64,000 bases of DNA from Dickeya chrysanthemi NCPPB 402 (GCF_000406105.1 NZ_CM001974.1:503585-567584), one strand, 5' to 3'. Numbered from the stretch's first letter, positions 41,298 to 51,125 are shown. Translations and numbers: made by a program. Notes: generated by a model not told the origin, from the sequence alone.

Positions 41298-42461
41298 ATG
41301 GCTGTAATTAAGATGACCGATCTGGATCTGGCTGGCAAACGCGTGCTGATCCGTGCGGATCTGAACGTGCCGGTTAAAGATGGCAAAGTGACGTCTGACG
41401 CCCGCATCCGCGCTTCCCTGCCGACCATTGAAATCGCCCTGAAGCAGGGTGCCCGCGTGATGGTGACATCCCATCTGGGCCGCCCGACCGAAGGCGAGTA
41501 CAACGAAGAATTCTCCCTGCTGCCGGTAGTGAACTACCTGAAAGATCGCCTGTCTTCACCGGTGCGTCTGGCGAAAGATTATCTGGACGGCGTTGACATA
41601 GCTGAAGGCGAGCTGGTCGTGCTGGAAAACGTCCGCTTCAACAAAGGCGAGAAGAAAGACGACGAAGTACTGTCCAAAAAATACGCGGCGCTGTGCGACG
41701 TATTCGTTATGGATGCGTTCGGTACTGCACACCGTGCGCAGGCCTCAACCCACGGTGTGGGCAAGTTCGCGCCGATCGCCTGTGCCGGCCCGCTGTTGTC
41801 CGGCGAACTGGAAGCGCTGGGCAAAGCATTAGGCAACCCGGCCCGTCCGATGGTGGCTATCGTTGGCGGTTCTAAAGTCTCAACCAAACTGACCGTGCTG
41901 GACTCGCTGTCCAAAATCGCTGACCAGTTGATCGTCGGCGGCGGCATCGCCAATACCTTCGTGGCGGCTCAGGGCCATAACGTCGGCAAATCACTGTACG
42001 AAGCGGAACTGATTCCGGAAGCGAAAAAACTGCTGGAAACCTGCGATATTCCGGTACCGAGCGATGTGCGCGTGGCGACGGAATTCTCCGAAACTGCTAC
42101 CGCGACATTGAAATCCGTTGCCGCGATTAAAGATGATGAACAGATTCTGGACCTGGGCGATGTGTCCGCAGAGCGTCTGGCCGAGATTCTGAAAAATGCC
42201 AAAACCATTCTGTGGAATGGCCCGGTCGGCGTATTCGAATTCCCGAACTTCCGTAAAGGTACGGAGATCATCGCTAATGCCATCGCTAACAGCGACGCGT
42301 TTTCTATCGCGGGCGGCGGCGATACGCTGGCGGCGATCGATCTGTTCGGCATTGCCGACAAGATCTCCTATATTTCTACCGGTGGCGGCGCTTTCCTGGA
42401 GTTTGTGGAAGGCAAAAAACTGCCGGCGGTCGTCATGCTGGAAGAACGCGCTCGTCAGTAA
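41298..42461 (+). CDS. pgk: Phosphoglycerate kinase Pgk
   Basis: A 387-residue glycolytic enzyme transferring phosphate from 1,3-bisphosphoglycerate to [38 protein letters not shown] and the C-terminal [30 protein letters not shown] motifs are present. Length equals E. coli Pgk. It follows epd by 66 bases. Confidence 0.98.
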   Translation: MAVIKMTDLDLAGKRVLIRADLNVPVKDGKVTSDARIRASLPTIEIALKQGARVMVTSHLGRPTEGEYNEEFSLLPVVNYLKDRLSSPVRLAKDYLDGVDIAEGELVVLENVRFNKGEKKDDEVLSKKYAALCDVFVMDAFGTAHRAQASTHGVGKFAPIACAGPLLSGELEALGKALGNPARPMVAIVGGSKVSTKLTVLDSLSKIADQLIVGGGIANTFVAAQGHNVGKSLYEAELIPEAKKLLETCDIPVPSDVRVATEFSETATATLKSVAAIKDDEQILDLGDVSAERLAEILKNAKTILWNGPVGVFEFPNFRKGTEIIANAIANSDAFSIAGGGDTLAAIDLFGIADKISYISTGGGAFLEFVEGKKLPAVVMLEERARQ

Positions 42462-42480
42462 GCGGTTTTGGTCAGTCATG

Positions 42481-42640
42481 GGAGGCGGGTATATCTCGCC
42501 TCCTGGTAGCCCGGCGAAGGCCGGGTTACCGGCAGCAAGAAATAGCCGCAATATTGTAGTTATGCAGGACATGTAGTTATGCAGGAAATTGTGGTTATGC
42601 AGTAAATCGGAATGATGCCGACACAATCGCGGTTATGTCG
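42481..42640 (+). repeat. Hairpins and short tandem repeats between pgk and fbaA
   Basis: Hairpin 42481-42503 (GGAGGCG/CGCCTCC) is followed by a second stem around 42510-42530 (GCCCGGC/GCCGGGT). Then come three near-copies of TGTAGTTATGCAGGA at 42555, 42572 and 42590. No gene is present. The hairpins may protect processed mRNA ends; the repeats look slippage-derived. Confidence 0.65.
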
Positions 42641-42699
42641 GTAATGTAGTAACAGACAAATCTCTAACCCTCCACGGCCAACGAAACAGGACACGTGAC

Positions 42700-43776
42700 A
42701 TGTCTAAAATCTTTGATTTCGTAAAACCTGGTGTCATCACAGGTGATGACGTTCAGAAAGTATTCGCAATTGCCAAAGAAAATAACTTTGCACTGCCAGC
42801 CGTTAACTGTGTCGGTACCGACTCTATTAACGCCGTTCTTGAAGCCGCAGCCAAAGTGCGCGCGCCGGTAATCGTTCAGTTCTCCAACGGCGGTGCTGCA
42901 TTTACTGCCGGTAAAGGCCTGAAAGCTGAAGGTCAGCAGGCGGCAATTTTGGGTGCGATTTCTGGCGCTCATCATGTACACCAGATGGCTGAGCACTATG
43001 GCATTCCGGTGATTTTGCACACCGACCATTGCGCGAAGAAACTGCTGCCGTGGTTGGACGGCTTGCTGGATGCCGGCGAGAAGCATTATGCCGCTACCGG
43101 TAAACCGCTGTTCTCTTCCCACATGATCGACCTGTCTGAAGAGTCTCTGGAAGAAAACATCGAGATTTGCAGCAAATATCTGGCTCGCATGGCCAAACTG
43201 GGCATGACTCTCGAAATCGAACTGGGTTGCACCGGCGGTGAAGAAGACGGCGTGGACAACAGCCACCTGGACAACTCTGCGCTGTATACTCAGCCGGAAG
43301 ATGTGGCGTATGCCTACGAAAAACTGAACGCCATCAGCCCGCGTTTCACCATCGCGGCTTCTTTCGGTAACGTACACGGCGTGTATAAGCCGGGTAACGT
43401 GCAACTGACGCCGAAAATCCTGCGTAACTCTCAGGAGTATGTCTCCAAGAAATTCAACCTGCCGCACAACAGCCTGGACTTCGTATTCCACGGCGGTTCC
43501 GGTTCTTCTGCAGAAGAAATCGCCGAAGCAGTCAGCTACGGTGTGGTGAAGATGAATATCGACACCGACACCCAGTGGGCGACCTGGGAAGGCATCCTGA
43601 ATTACTACAAGAAAAACGAAGGCTATCTGCAGGGCCAACTGGGTAACCCGGAAGGCGACGACAAGCCGAACAAGAAATACTATGACCCGCGTGTCTGGCT
43701 GCGTGCCGGTCAGGTGACCATGGTGGCGCGTCTGGAACAAGCGTTTAAAGAACTGAACGCGGTCGACGTACTGTAA
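42700..43776 (+). CDS. fbaA: Class II fructose-bisphosphate aldolase FbaA
   Basis: A 358-residue zinc-dependent aldolase of glycolysis and gluconeogenesis. Zinc-binding HTDHCAKK, GCTGGEEDGVDN, ASFGNVHGVYKPGNV and VFHGGSGSSAEEI (phosphate binding) are all conserved. It is the last gene of the epd-pgk-fbaA set and is followed by a terminator. Confidence 0.98.
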   Translation: MSKIFDFVKPGVITGDDVQKVFAIAKENNFALPAVNCVGTDSINAVLEAAAKVRAPVIVQFSNGGAAFTAGKGLKAEGQQAAILGAISGAHHVHQMAEHYGIPVILHTDHCAKKLLPWLDGLLDAGEKHYAATGKPLFSSHMIDLSEESLEENIEICSKYLARMAKLGMTLEIELGCTGGEEDGVDNSHLDNSALYTQPEDVAYAYEKLNAISPRFTIAASFGNVHGVYKPGNVQLTPKILRNSQEYVSKKFNLPHNSLDFVFHGGSGSSAEEIAEAVSYGVVKMNIDTDTQWATWEGILNYYKKNEGYLQGQLGNPEGDDKPNKKYYDPRVWLRAGQVTMVARLEQAFKELNAVDVL

Positions 43777-43815
43777 TTATCGAACCGGTTGTGATTGTTT
43801 AATCGATAATTTGAC

Positions 43816-43844
43816 TAAGGCTCCTGTGGGAGCCTTAATTTTAT
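43816..43844 (+). terminator. Terminator after fbaA
   Basis: TAAGGCTCC (43816-43824) pairs with GGAGCCTTA (43829-43837) around TGTG, followed by ATTTTAT. Confidence 0.85.
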
Positions 43845-43886
43845 CTGCGCACAGATAACGCGAATCATGCTGACAGGAGCGAACAG

Positions 43887-44768
43887 ATGGAAGAACTCAA
43901 CGTAGCCGAAAGCGTAGGTCGCCTGCAGAGCTGGCTGGTGGATAATCAACATATCTTGTTGCAGTATGGCGTGAATGTTGTCGCATCGCTGATGATTCTG
44001 TGTGCCGGGATGCTTATCGCCCGTATGATGTCGAATACGATGAATCGGCTGATGATTGCTCGTGGTATTGACGTCACGGTAGCGGATTTTCTATCGGCGT
44101 TAGTACGTTACGGGATCATTGCTTTTACGCTGATCGCGGCGTTAAGCCGGGTCGGCGTGCAGACGGCATCGGTCATCGCCGTATTGGGCGCCGCTGGCCT
44201 GGCGGTTGGCCTGGCGTTGCAGGGCTCACTGTCGAACTTTGCCGCCGGCGTGCTGCTGGTCATGTTTAGACCGTTCCGTACCGGCGAGTCGGTGGATTTG
44301 GGCGGCATTGCGGGCACGGTGACTCAGGTGCAAATTTTTTCCACCACGCTGCTGACCGCCGACGGCAAGGTCATCGTGGTGCCGAATGGCAAAATTATCG
44401 CAGGGAATATTATCAACAGTTCCCGTGAACCGAATCGCCGTACCGAAATTATTGTCGGTGTGGCATATGACGCGGATATCGACGTGGTGAAAAACGTGCT
44501 GGGCGATATCGTCGCGGCGGATAACCGCATTCTGCGTGATAAAGACGTCACCATTCGGCTCAATGAACTGGGGCCGTCTTCGCTTAACTTTGTGGTGCGG
44601 GTGTGGACCAGTAATAGCGATGCGGCGGCAGTGTATTGGGATCTGCTGGAGAACTTTAAACGGGCGTTGGATGAGCACCGTATCGGTATTCCTTACCCGC
44701 AGATGGATGTGCATCTGCACCATGCTTGTGCCAACCGGATGGGGTCACAAGAAACGGCGACGCTGTAA
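43887..44768 (+). CDS. mscS: Small-conductance mechanosensitive channel MscS
   Basis: A 293-residue inner-membrane channel that opens under hypo-osmotic stress. Three N-terminal membrane helices are visible; the pore helix TM3 is [26 protein letters not shown]. The cytoplasmic beta domain ([23 protein letters not shown]) and C-terminal vestibule follow. An ACAGGAGC ribosome site precedes the ATG. In E. coli argO follows; here an IclR-type regulator follows. Confidence 0.97.
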   Translation: MEELNVAESVGRLQSWLVDNQHILLQYGVNVVASLMILCAGMLIARMMSNTMNRLMIARGIDVTVADFLSALVRYGIIAFTLIAALSRVGVQTASVIAVLGAAGLAVGLALQGSLSNFAAGVLLVMFRPFRTGESVDLGGIAGTVTQVQIFSTTLLTADGKVIVVPNGKIIAGNIINSSREPNRRTEIIVGVAYDADIDVVKNVLGDIVAADNRILRDKDVTIRLNELGPSSLNFVVRVWTSNSDAAAVYWDLLENFKRALDEHRIGIPYPQMDVHLHHACANRMGSQETATL

Positions 44769-44899
44769 CGTTCCAGCCGGTATCGGCAACAGGACGTAGG
44801 CCGTTTCCTCTATTGCATCGCATAACATGCTGTTTCATGATGGTCTTCGTCCCGGCAGAGGTTGATGTCCTGACGGGCGTAATGAGAGGAAGCTCAGAC

Positions 44900-45718
44900 G
44901 TGATAAATGAACATAGCATTGATGACGAGGTGAAAGCGGAAAAACCGTTGGGAAGTCAAAGCCTGTTTCGTGGTTTACAGTTGATCGAAATACTCAGCGA
45001 CTATCCTAATGGGTGCCCGCTGGCGCGTATTGCCGAGTTGTCCGGGATGAATAAAAGTACCGTCCACCGGTTGTTGCAGGGGCTTGCCGGATGCGGTTAC
45101 GTCGTGCCCGCCCGCCAGCCCGGCAGCTATCGCCTGACTACCAAGTTTATCGCTATCGGCCAGAAGGCGCTTTCGTCGTTAAATGTGTTGCATGTAGCGG
45201 TGCCGCACCTTGAAGCGCTGAACCTGACGGTAGGAGAAACCGTCAATTTTTCAACGCGTGAAGACGATCACGCCATTTTGATTTATAAGCTGGAGCCGAC
45301 CACCGGCATGATGCGCACCCGCGCCTATATCGGCCAACACATGCCTTTGCACAGTTCGGCGATGGGCAAGATTTTCATGGCTTATGGTACGGAGGATTAT
45401 CCGGCTGAATACTGGCGTACCCATCAGAACAGTATTTGTCCCCTGACTGACAATACCATTGTTGAGTTGTCGGCCATGCGACAGGAACTGGCGGAGATCC
45501 GTCGGCAGGGGCTGGCGATGGACAGGGAAGAGAATGAACTGGGCGTTTCCTGCATTTCCGCGCCGGTGTTTGATATTCAGCATCGTGTGCCTTATGCCGT
45601 TTCCATTTCCTTGTCGAAGGCGCGGTTGCAGCAGATTGGTATTGATACGTTGGTTGCGCCATTACGGGAGACGGCCCGAAACATCTCCCTCGAGTTGGGG
45701 TTTACGCCGCCGACATAG
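44900..45718 (+). CDS. plaR: IclR-family regulator, YiaJ/PlaR ortholog
   Basis: A 272-residue regulator with an N-terminal winged helix (RIAELSGMNKSTVHRLLQGL) and an IclR effector domain. It strongly resembles E. coli YiaJ (PlaR), sharing GSQSLFRGL.LIEIL, KLEPTTGM.RTRAYIGQHMPL and MDREENELGVSCI. PlaR represses the yiaK-S genes for plant-derived sugar acid use; these genes are not in the window. The GTG at 44900 has AGAGGA upstream; in-frame ATG codons at 44838 and 44882 are alternatives. It occupies the place of argO. Confidence 0.85.
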   Translation: MINEHSIDDEVKAEKPLGSQSLFRGLQLIEILSDYPNGCPLARIAELSGMNKSTVHRLLQGLAGCGYVVPARQPGSYRLTTKFIAIGQKALSSLNVLHVAVPHLEALNLTVGETVNFSTREDDHAILIYKLEPTTGMMRTRAYIGQHMPLHSSAMGKIFMAYGTEDYPAEYWRTHQNSICPLTDNTIVELSAMRQELAEIRRQGLAMDREENELGVSCISAPVFDIQHRVPYAVSISLSKARLQQIGIDTLVAPLRETARNISLELGFTPPT

Positions 45719-45836
45719 ACACCATTTTTCAGCCGGCCATACGATGCTTAACCCGGTATTCGGATATTCGCCTATATTGAATGCAGCCTGCTCAGAGTAG
45801 GCTTTGTCATTCACTCACAAAGAGAAAGGGGATACC

Positions 45837-46559
45837 GTGAAGCTGAAAGTTCTGGCATTGTCTGCGCTGCTCGGTCTGTCGTCGATGACGGTCCAGGCCG
45901 GTAATGAATTACCCGGCGGCCCGCACATTGTGACGTCCGGTACCGCCAGCGTTGATGCGACGCCGGATATTGCCCGGCTGGCGATAGAAGTCAACGTATC
46001 ATCCAAGGAGGTGTCCGATGCCAAAAAACAGGTGGATGAGCGGGTCGCGCAATACTTCGCGTTTCTGGATAAAAACGGTATCGACAAGAAAGACATTAAC
46101 GCCGCCAACCTGCGCACACAACCGGAGTACGACTACCTGAAAAATGGCGGTTCGGTCCTGAAAGGCTATCGGGCTGTGCGTCAGGTAGAGGTGACGTTGC
46201 GTCAGTTGGACAAGCTCAATGAATTGCTGGATGGTGCGCTCAAATCCGGTCTCAATGAGATTCGGTCGGTGGAACTGGGGGTTGCTAATCCGGATGTTTA
46301 TCGTGAGCAGGCACGTAAAAAGGCGATAGAGCAGGCGACGTTACAGGCGCAGTCGCTGGCTGCTGGGTTTAATGCCTCGCTGGGGCCGGTCTACAGCATC
46401 CGTTATCATGTCGCTAATTACCAACCGGTGCCGGTTGCCCGTATGTTCAAAACGGCTGACATGGTGGCGCAAAGTGAGGTCTCGCAAACCTATGAACAGC
46501 GGACGATTCACTTTGACGACCAGGTGGATGTGGTTTTTGAACTGCAGCGAGCGCCCTGA
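45837..46559 (+). CDS. yggE: SIMPL-domain periplasmic protein YggE
   Basis: A 240-residue protein with a signal peptide ending TVQAG and a SIMPL (DUF541) domain. Enterobacterial YggE signatures are ELPGGPHIVTSGTASVDATPDIA, DINAANLRTQPEYDY and SLGPVYSIRYHVANYQP. YggE has been linked to oxidative-stress tolerance, but its mechanism is unknown. The GTG start at 45837, behind AGAAAGGGG, gives the family signal peptide. It sits before argP as in E. coli. Confidence 0.92.
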   Translation: MKLKVLALSALLGLSSMTVQAGNELPGGPHIVTSGTASVDATPDIARLAIEVNVSSKEVSDAKKQVDERVAQYFAFLDKNGIDKKDINAANLRTQPEYDYLKNGGSVLKGYRAVRQVEVTLRQLDKLNELLDGALKSGLNEIRSVELGVANPDVYREQARKKAIEQATLQAQSLAAGFNASLGPVYSIRYHVANYQPVPVARMFKTADMVAQSEVSQTYEQRTIHFDDQVDVVFELQRAP

Positions 46560-46582
46560 TTCGGGCGCAGCGCTGTTCTGCA

Positions 46583-47476
46583 TCAGGACTGACGCAGTAC
46601 CTGACGTCCGTGTGTGAGCAGGGCGTCGGTGACTTGCCGCATCATCCGGCTTTCCGGCGCGAAGCGATGCCAGTACAGCATACGGCGCTGGAACAGCCCC
46701 GGCGTCAGATCGATCAGCTCGCCATTCGCCAGCTCACGTTCGATCTGTAAGTGGGGGATCATACAGCAGGTGGTTCCCTGACGGGCGAGCTGTACGAAGG
46801 CTTCTGATGAGTTAACAATGTGGCAGGGCACGCTACCGGGTGGCAGGTCGAAATTCTGCTGCAAAAATGCCTGATGCATATCATCCAGGTGATCGAAAGC
46901 CACGACCGGCGCGCGCAGCAGTGCGGAGCGCGTCACACCGTTAGGAAAGTAGCGGTCGGCGAATCCCGGCGAAGCGACGAACAGATAATCCAGCGCACCC
47001 AGTTTATCCACCAGACAGCTCGGCAACGGCTGTGGCTGAATACTGACGGCACCCACCACCTCCCCCCGCCGTAAGCGCTCCTGGGTACGGGTTTCGTCTT
47101 CGACCTGCAAATTCAACCTGATCGGCGAATCCACCAGTACCGGTTGAAGGGCCGGCAATAGCCAGGTCGCCAGACTGTCGGCGTTGACCGCCAGAGACAG
47201 CAACAACGGCGTTTCATTGCTGTTTTCGTTGCCCAGCCACTCTTCTTCCAGTAACTCCACCTGATGCAATAACGCCAGCAACTTCTGCCCCTGCTCGGTC
47301 GGACGCGGCGGAATCGTTCTCACCAGCAGCGGCTGGCCGAACAGATTCTCCAACTGTTTAATACGTTGCGAGACGGCGGACTGCGTAATACAGAGTTTTT
47401 GTGCGGCGCGTTCAAAGCCACGCTCACGGATCACGGCGTCCAGCGCCTGAAGCGTGCGATAGTCCGGGCGTTTCAT
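46583..47476 (-). CDS. argP: LysR-family regulator ArgP
   Basis: A 297-residue LysR regulator. The N-terminal helix-turn-helix is in [21 protein letters not shown] and the start is [16 protein letters not shown]. In E. coli ArgP senses lysine and arginine, activates the arginine exporter gene argO and controls several amino acid genes. argO is not at its usual place here. It is divergent from rpiA. Confidence 0.95.
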   Translation of the reverse strand: MKRPDYRTLQALDAVIRERGFERAAQKLCITQSAVSQRIKQLENLFGQPLLVRTIPPRPTEQGQKLLALLHQVELLEEEWLGNENSNETPLLLSLAVNADSLATWLLPALQPVLVDSPIRLNLQVEDETRTQERLRRGEVVGAVSIQPQPLPSCLVDKLGALDYLFVASPGFADRYFPNGVTRSALLRAPVVAFDHLDDMHQAFLQQNFDLPPGSVPCHIVNSSEAFVQLARQGTTCCMIPHLQIERELANGELIDLTPGLFQRRMLYWHRFAPESRMMRQVTDALLTHGRQVLRQS

Positions 47477-47672
47477 GAAGGTGATGATTCCTTTGCGTAA
47501 AAACTATATTTGGCAATATGCCACATTTTTGTGAGGTATCGCCGAAAAAAATCGCCCGACCTGCTGCGGTGAGGCTGAAATATTACCGTGCCGGGCGAGC
47601 AAAGTTCTCCTTTTGAGTATGCCATGCCCTATAATACGCACACGTTTTCGTCGCTATAGGCACAAGCACATC

Positions 47673-48335
47673 ATGACACAGGATGAACTGAAAAAAGCCG
47701 TTGGCTGGGCTGCACTCGATTATGTTCGCCCCGGTACTATTGTCGGCGTGGGGACGGGTTCTACCGCCGCGCATTTTATCGACGCATTGGGGTCGATCAA
47801 ACATCAGATTGAAGGCGCCGTCTCCAGCTCGGATGCCTCGACCGCCAAACTCAAAAGTCTGGGGATCCCGGTTTTTGATTGTAATGACGTGGATGCGCTT
47901 GACGTTTATGTCGATGGCGCGGATGAAATCAACCCACACATGCAGATGATCAAAGGCGGCGGTGCGGCGTTGACGCGGGAGAAAATCATCGCGGCGATCG
48001 CTCGTCAGTTCGTGTGTATCGTTGATGCATCCAAACAGGTGGATGTGCTGGGGCGTTTCCCGTTGCCCGTTGAGGTGATCCCGATGGCGCGGGCGTATGT
48101 TGCCCGGGAACTGGTCAAACTGGGCGGGCAGCCGGTGTATCGCGACGGTGTCGTCACCGATAACGGCAATATTATTCTGGATGTACACAACATGGATCTG
48201 TCCGATGCCGTGGCGATGGAGAACCGTATCAATGGTCTGGCTGGCGTGGTAACCGTGGGGTTGTTCGCTAATCGCGGGGCGGATGTCGCGCTGGTGGGTA
48301 CCGCCGATGGGGTGAAAACAGTCCGTCTGAAATAA
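47673..48335 (+). CDS. rpiA: Ribose-5-phosphate isomerase A
   Basis: A 220-residue enzyme interconverting ribose-5-phosphate and ribulose-5-phosphate. [56 protein letters not shown] and the catalytic EKII segment are typical. The ATG at 47673 gives the family N-terminus [15 protein letters not shown]. The last codons and stop are exactly duplicated in tandem (48315-48335, 48336-48356), with no effect on the protein. Confidence 0.98.
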   Translation: MTQDELKKAVGWAALDYVRPGTIVGVGTGSTAAHFIDALGSIKHQIEGAVSSSDASTAKLKSLGIPVFDCNDVDALDVYVDGADEINPHMQMIKGGGAALTREKIIAAIARQFVCIVDASKQVDVLGRFPLPVEVIPMARAYVARELVKLGGQPVYRDGVVTDNGNIILDVHNMDLSDAVAMENRINGLAGVVTVGLFANRGADVALVGTADGVKTVRLK

Positions 48336-48356
48336 AAAACAGTCCGTCTGAAATAA
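48315..48356 (+). repeat. 21-base exact tandem duplication over the rpiA stop
   Basis: AAAACAGTCCGTCTGAAATAA occurs at 48315-48335 and again at 48336-48356. The first copy is the end of rpiA; the second is non-coding. It looks like a recent duplication. Confidence 0.9.
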
Positions 48357-48408
48357 GATGACTTGACATCACCTGTTCCTGAAACAGGGGGTCGTTATTT
48401 TTTCAAGG

Positions 48409-48455
48409 ATCCGGTCACGTTGGTGGGCCGGATTTTTTTATCTAAAAAATCCGGC
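48409..48455. terminator. Terminator after rpiA
   Basis: ATCCGG (48409-48414) pairs with CCGGAT (48428-48433), followed by a T run. An alternative longer hairpin uses GCCGGATTTTTTTA (48427-48440) with AAAAAATCCGGC to 48455. Either structure should end rpiA transcripts. Confidence 0.75.
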
Positions 48456-48643
48456 TTCCTCTAACGGCTCATTTTTGGTACTTAATATCAGTTTTTCTTA
48501 TTTCGTATCATGCCTGTGTGGCTCAGTTGCTGGTTGGCAGTATTTTTTGCCATGAAACAGCCGGGGAAGGGGGATGATAAAAAACGGGGCAGGCAATCGT
48601 TTGTATTGCCGCTTGCGTATTTTTTGTTATGTTTGCACAGACC

Positions 48644-48657
48644 GGTTTGCAAACCGT
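48644..48657. promoter_or_regulatory. 14-base perfect palindrome upstream of serA
   Basis: CGGTTTGCAAACCG is a perfect palindrome 31 bases before the serA ATG, embedded in GACCGGTTTGCAAACCGTC. It is a good candidate for a dimeric regulator near the serA promoter. Lrp controls serA in E. coli, but this palindrome does not match its loose consensus clearly. Confidence 0.4.
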
Positions 48658-48688
48658 CATATCTGAAGTCTGAAAATAAGGTCGGGAA

Positions 48689-49921
48689 ATGGCAAAGGTA
48701 TCACTGGAAAAAGACAAGATTAAGTTTCTGCTGCTGGAAGGGGTGCACCCGAACGCGCTGGAAAATCTGCGCGCTGCAGGTTACACCAATATTGAATACC
48801 ATAAGGGGGCGCTTGACCCGGAAGCGTTGAAAGCATCGATTCGTGATGCGCACTTTGTGGGGATTCGATCGCGCACGCACCTAACGGAAGAGATTTTCGC
48901 CGCCGCTGAGAAACTGGTAGCGGTAGGTTGTTTTTGCATCGGAACTAATCAGGTTGAGCTGTCGGCGGCGACCAAGCGTGGTATTCCGGTCTTCAACGCA
49001 CCTTTTTCCAATACCCGTTCCGTGGCTGAAATGGTGATCGGTGAATTGCTGCTGCTGATGCGCGGCATTCCGATGGCTAACGCTAAAGCTCACCGCGGTA
49101 TCTGGCACAAGCAGGCGGTCGGTTGTTTTGAAGCCCGCGGCAAAAAGCTGGGTATCATTGGCTATGGTCACATCGGTACCCAACTGGGGATTTTGGCCGA
49201 AAGCCTGGGGATGCACGTCTATTTCTACGATATCGAAAGCAAATTGCCGTTGGGTAACGCCCAACAGGTGCGTCATTTGTCCGATCTGCTGAACATGAGC
49301 GATGTGGTCAGTCTGCATGTGCCGGAAACCGACAGCACCCAGAATATGATCGGCGCCGACGAGCTGGCGCTGATGAAACCGGGTTCGATTTTGATCAACG
49401 CATCACGCGGTACGGTGGTCGATATTCCGGCGCTGAGCAACGCGCTAGCCAGCAAGCATCTTTCCGGTGCGGCTATCGACGTGTTCCCGCAGGAGCCGGC
49501 GACCAATAGCGACCCGTTCCTGTCGCCGCTATGTGAGTTCGATAACGTGATTCTGACGCCGCATATCGGCGGCTCCACCGAAGAAGCGCAGGAGAATATT
49601 GGCGAAGAGGTTGCCGGGAAACTGGTGAAATACTCGGATAACGGTTCTACCTTGTCTGCCGTTAATTTCCCGGAAGTCTCGCTGCCGACGCACAGTGATC
49701 GCGCCAGCCGTCTGCTGCACATTCATGAGAACCGTCCCGGCATCATGACGCAGATTAACAACATCTTTGCCGAGCAGGGCATCAACATTGCGGCGCAATA
49801 TCTGCAGACCAGCCCGACCATCGGTTATGTGGTTATCGACGTGGAAACTGACGGCGCTGATACCGCGTTGCAACTGATGAAAGCCATCCCCGGCACTATT
49901 CGTGCCCGCCTGCTGTACTGA
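48689..49921 (+). CDS. serA: D-3-phosphoglycerate dehydrogenase SerA
   Basis: A 410-residue enzyme catalysing the first step of serine synthesis, with serine feedback. It has the NAD-binding LGIIGYGHIGTQLG motif, catalytic Arg in NASRGTVVDI, Glu in FPQEP and His in LTPHIGGSTEEAQ, plus a C-terminal ACT domain (from about 335: HIHENRPGIMTQINNIFAEQ). Length equals E. coli SerA. A terminator follows. Confidence 0.98.
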   Translation: MAKVSLEKDKIKFLLLEGVHPNALENLRAAGYTNIEYHKGALDPEALKASIRDAHFVGIRSRTHLTEEIFAAAEKLVAVGCFCIGTNQVELSAATKRGIPVFNAPFSNTRSVAEMVIGELLLLMRGIPMANAKAHRGIWHKQAVGCFEARGKKLGIIGYGHIGTQLGILAESLGMHVYFYDIESKLPLGNAQQVRHLSDLLNMSDVVSLHVPETDSTQNMIGADELALMKPGSILINASRGTVVDIPALSNALASKHLSGAAIDVFPQEPATNSDPFLSPLCEFDNVILTPHIGGSTEEAQENIGEEVAGKLVKYSDNGSTLSAVNFPEVSLPTHSDRASRLLHIHENRPGIMTQINNIFAEQGINIAAQYLQTSPTIGYVVIDVETDGADTALQLMKAIPGTIRARLLY

Positions 49922-49968
49922 GTCGCGGATGACTTGCCGGGTGTAACCGACAATTCAGTCTAATGAGG

Positions 49969-49996
49969 AAGCCAGCCCGGACAGGCTGGCTTTTTT
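49969..49996 (+). terminator. Terminator after serA
   Basis: AAGCCAGCC (49969-49977) pairs with GGCTGGCTT, running into a six-T tract ending at 49996. It can end serA; the facing alcohol dehydrogenase gene ends at 50014. Confidence 0.88.
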
Positions 49997-50013
49997 ACGT
50001 CTGTCTTTCTCAT

Positions 50014-51015
50014 TTACAGCGTGATGACCACCTTACCGCGCATATGGCCGTCCAGTACCGCCTCGTGCGCCTGCTTCAGCGTCTCTGTCGTTAATCCGCT
50101 AAAAGTCTGGCTGAGGGTGCCCTGCAATGTGCCGCTATCTACCCAATGCGCCACCTCATGCAGAATCTCTCCCTGACGTGCCATATCCGGCGTAGAAAAC
50201 ATACTACGGGTAAACATGAACTCCCAATGAAGCGCAGCGCTTTTCAGCTTCAGCAGATTCTGGTCCAGCGGTTGTGTATTTTCGACGATGGTACAAATGT
50301 GTCCCATCGGGGCGATTAACTGGCTGATGGCGTCCCAGTGGCCGTCGGTGTCATTCAGGCAGAAGATGTAATCGACCTGCTCAATATTCTGTTTCTTCAA
50401 CTCATCGACCAGATGGCGGTAATCCACGACCCGATGCGCGCCCCGTTCACGGCACCATTGCGCAGAGTCTGGACGAGAAGCCGTTGCGATAACCGTCACT
50501 TCACTGCGTTGAGCCGCCAGCGAAATGGCCAGCGAGCCGACGCCGCCGGCTCCGCCGATAATCAGCAGCGTTTTGCCTTTTGCCGCGGTCTGAATATTCA
50601 GATGCTCGAATAGTCCTTCCCAGGCCGTCAGCGCAGTTAACGGCAGGGCGGCGGCTTCAGCCCAGTCCAGCGACGCCGGTTTGTGCGCCGCGAGGCGAGC
50701 ATCAACCAATTGATGCGTACTGTTGCTGCCGGCGCGGGTGATATCGCCGGCGTACCAGACTTCGTCTCCTGCTTTGAAACCTTGTACGGCTGAGCCGGTT
50801 TTTACCACTATCCCACTGGCATCCCAGCCGAGAATGCGTGGATGTTCCAGACCGTCCTTGCACAAGCGCGCATGTACTTTGGTATCGACCGGGTTAACCG
50901 ACACGGCTTTTACGGCTACCAGCAGGTCATGTTCACCGGGTTGCGGTAATTCTGCCGTGATTTCTACGAAGTTCTCGGGTTTTCTCGGGTCAACGGCGAT
51001 TGCTTTTACTGTCAT
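50014..51015 (-). CDS. Zinc-independent quinone reductase/alcohol dehydrogenase-type MDR protein
   Basis: A 333-residue medium-chain dehydrogenase/reductase of the ZADH/quinone oxidoreductase group. It has SVNPVDTKVHAR, HPRILGWDASGIV, the NADPH motif LLIIGGAGGVGSLAI and a C-terminal GKVVITL end. The structural-zinc cysteine cluster and usual catalytic zinc ligands are absent. It probably reduces activated alkenes or quinones with NADPH; the substrate is unknown. It is divergent from a LysR regulator, its likely controller. Confidence 0.9.
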   Translation of the reverse strand: MTVKAIAVDPRKPENFVEITAELPQPGEHDLLVAVKAVSVNPVDTKVHARLCKDGLEHPRILGWDASGIVVKTGSAVQGFKAGDEVWYAGDITRAGSNSTHQLVDARLAAHKPASLDWAEAAALPLTALTAWEGLFEHLNIQTAAKGKTLLIIGGAGGVGSLAISLAAQRSEVTVIATASRPDSAQWCRERGAHRVVDYRHLVDELKKQNIEQVDYIFCLNDTDGHWDAISQLIAPMGHICTIVENTQPLDQNLLKLKSAALHWEFMFTRSMFSTPDMARQGEILHEVAHWVDSGTLQGTLSQTFSGLTTETLKQAHEAVLDGHMRGKVVITL

Positions 51016-51018
51016 GAT

Positions 51019-51094
51019 TTATTGTTCCATCGTTACTGGTTGGCTTGGGTGACAGTGTAGAACCTGTCGATAGTGCTGATAAGATGGACAATAA
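51019..51094. promoter_or_regulatory. Inverted repeat in the alcohol dehydrogenase/lysR intergenic region
   Basis: TTATTGTTCCATC (51019-51031) and GATGGACAATAA (51083-51094) are inverted copies differing by one inserted T. Divergent LysR regulators commonly bind such dyads to control themselves and the neighbour. This is inference from position and symmetry. Confidence 0.4.
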
Positions 51095-51125
51095 CTAACG
51101 ATGTGTTCGATTGAGAAGAACAATT

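Noticed and set aside
42664..43740. 358-residue open frame opposite fbaA
   Set aside because: It is antisense to the conserved aldolase gene, with no ribosome site or family similarity.
49922..50013. 6S RNA (ssrS), which lies near serA in E. coli
   Set aside because: Only a terminator is present in the 92-base gap. The E. coli neighbours zapA and fau are absent, so synteny breaks after serA.
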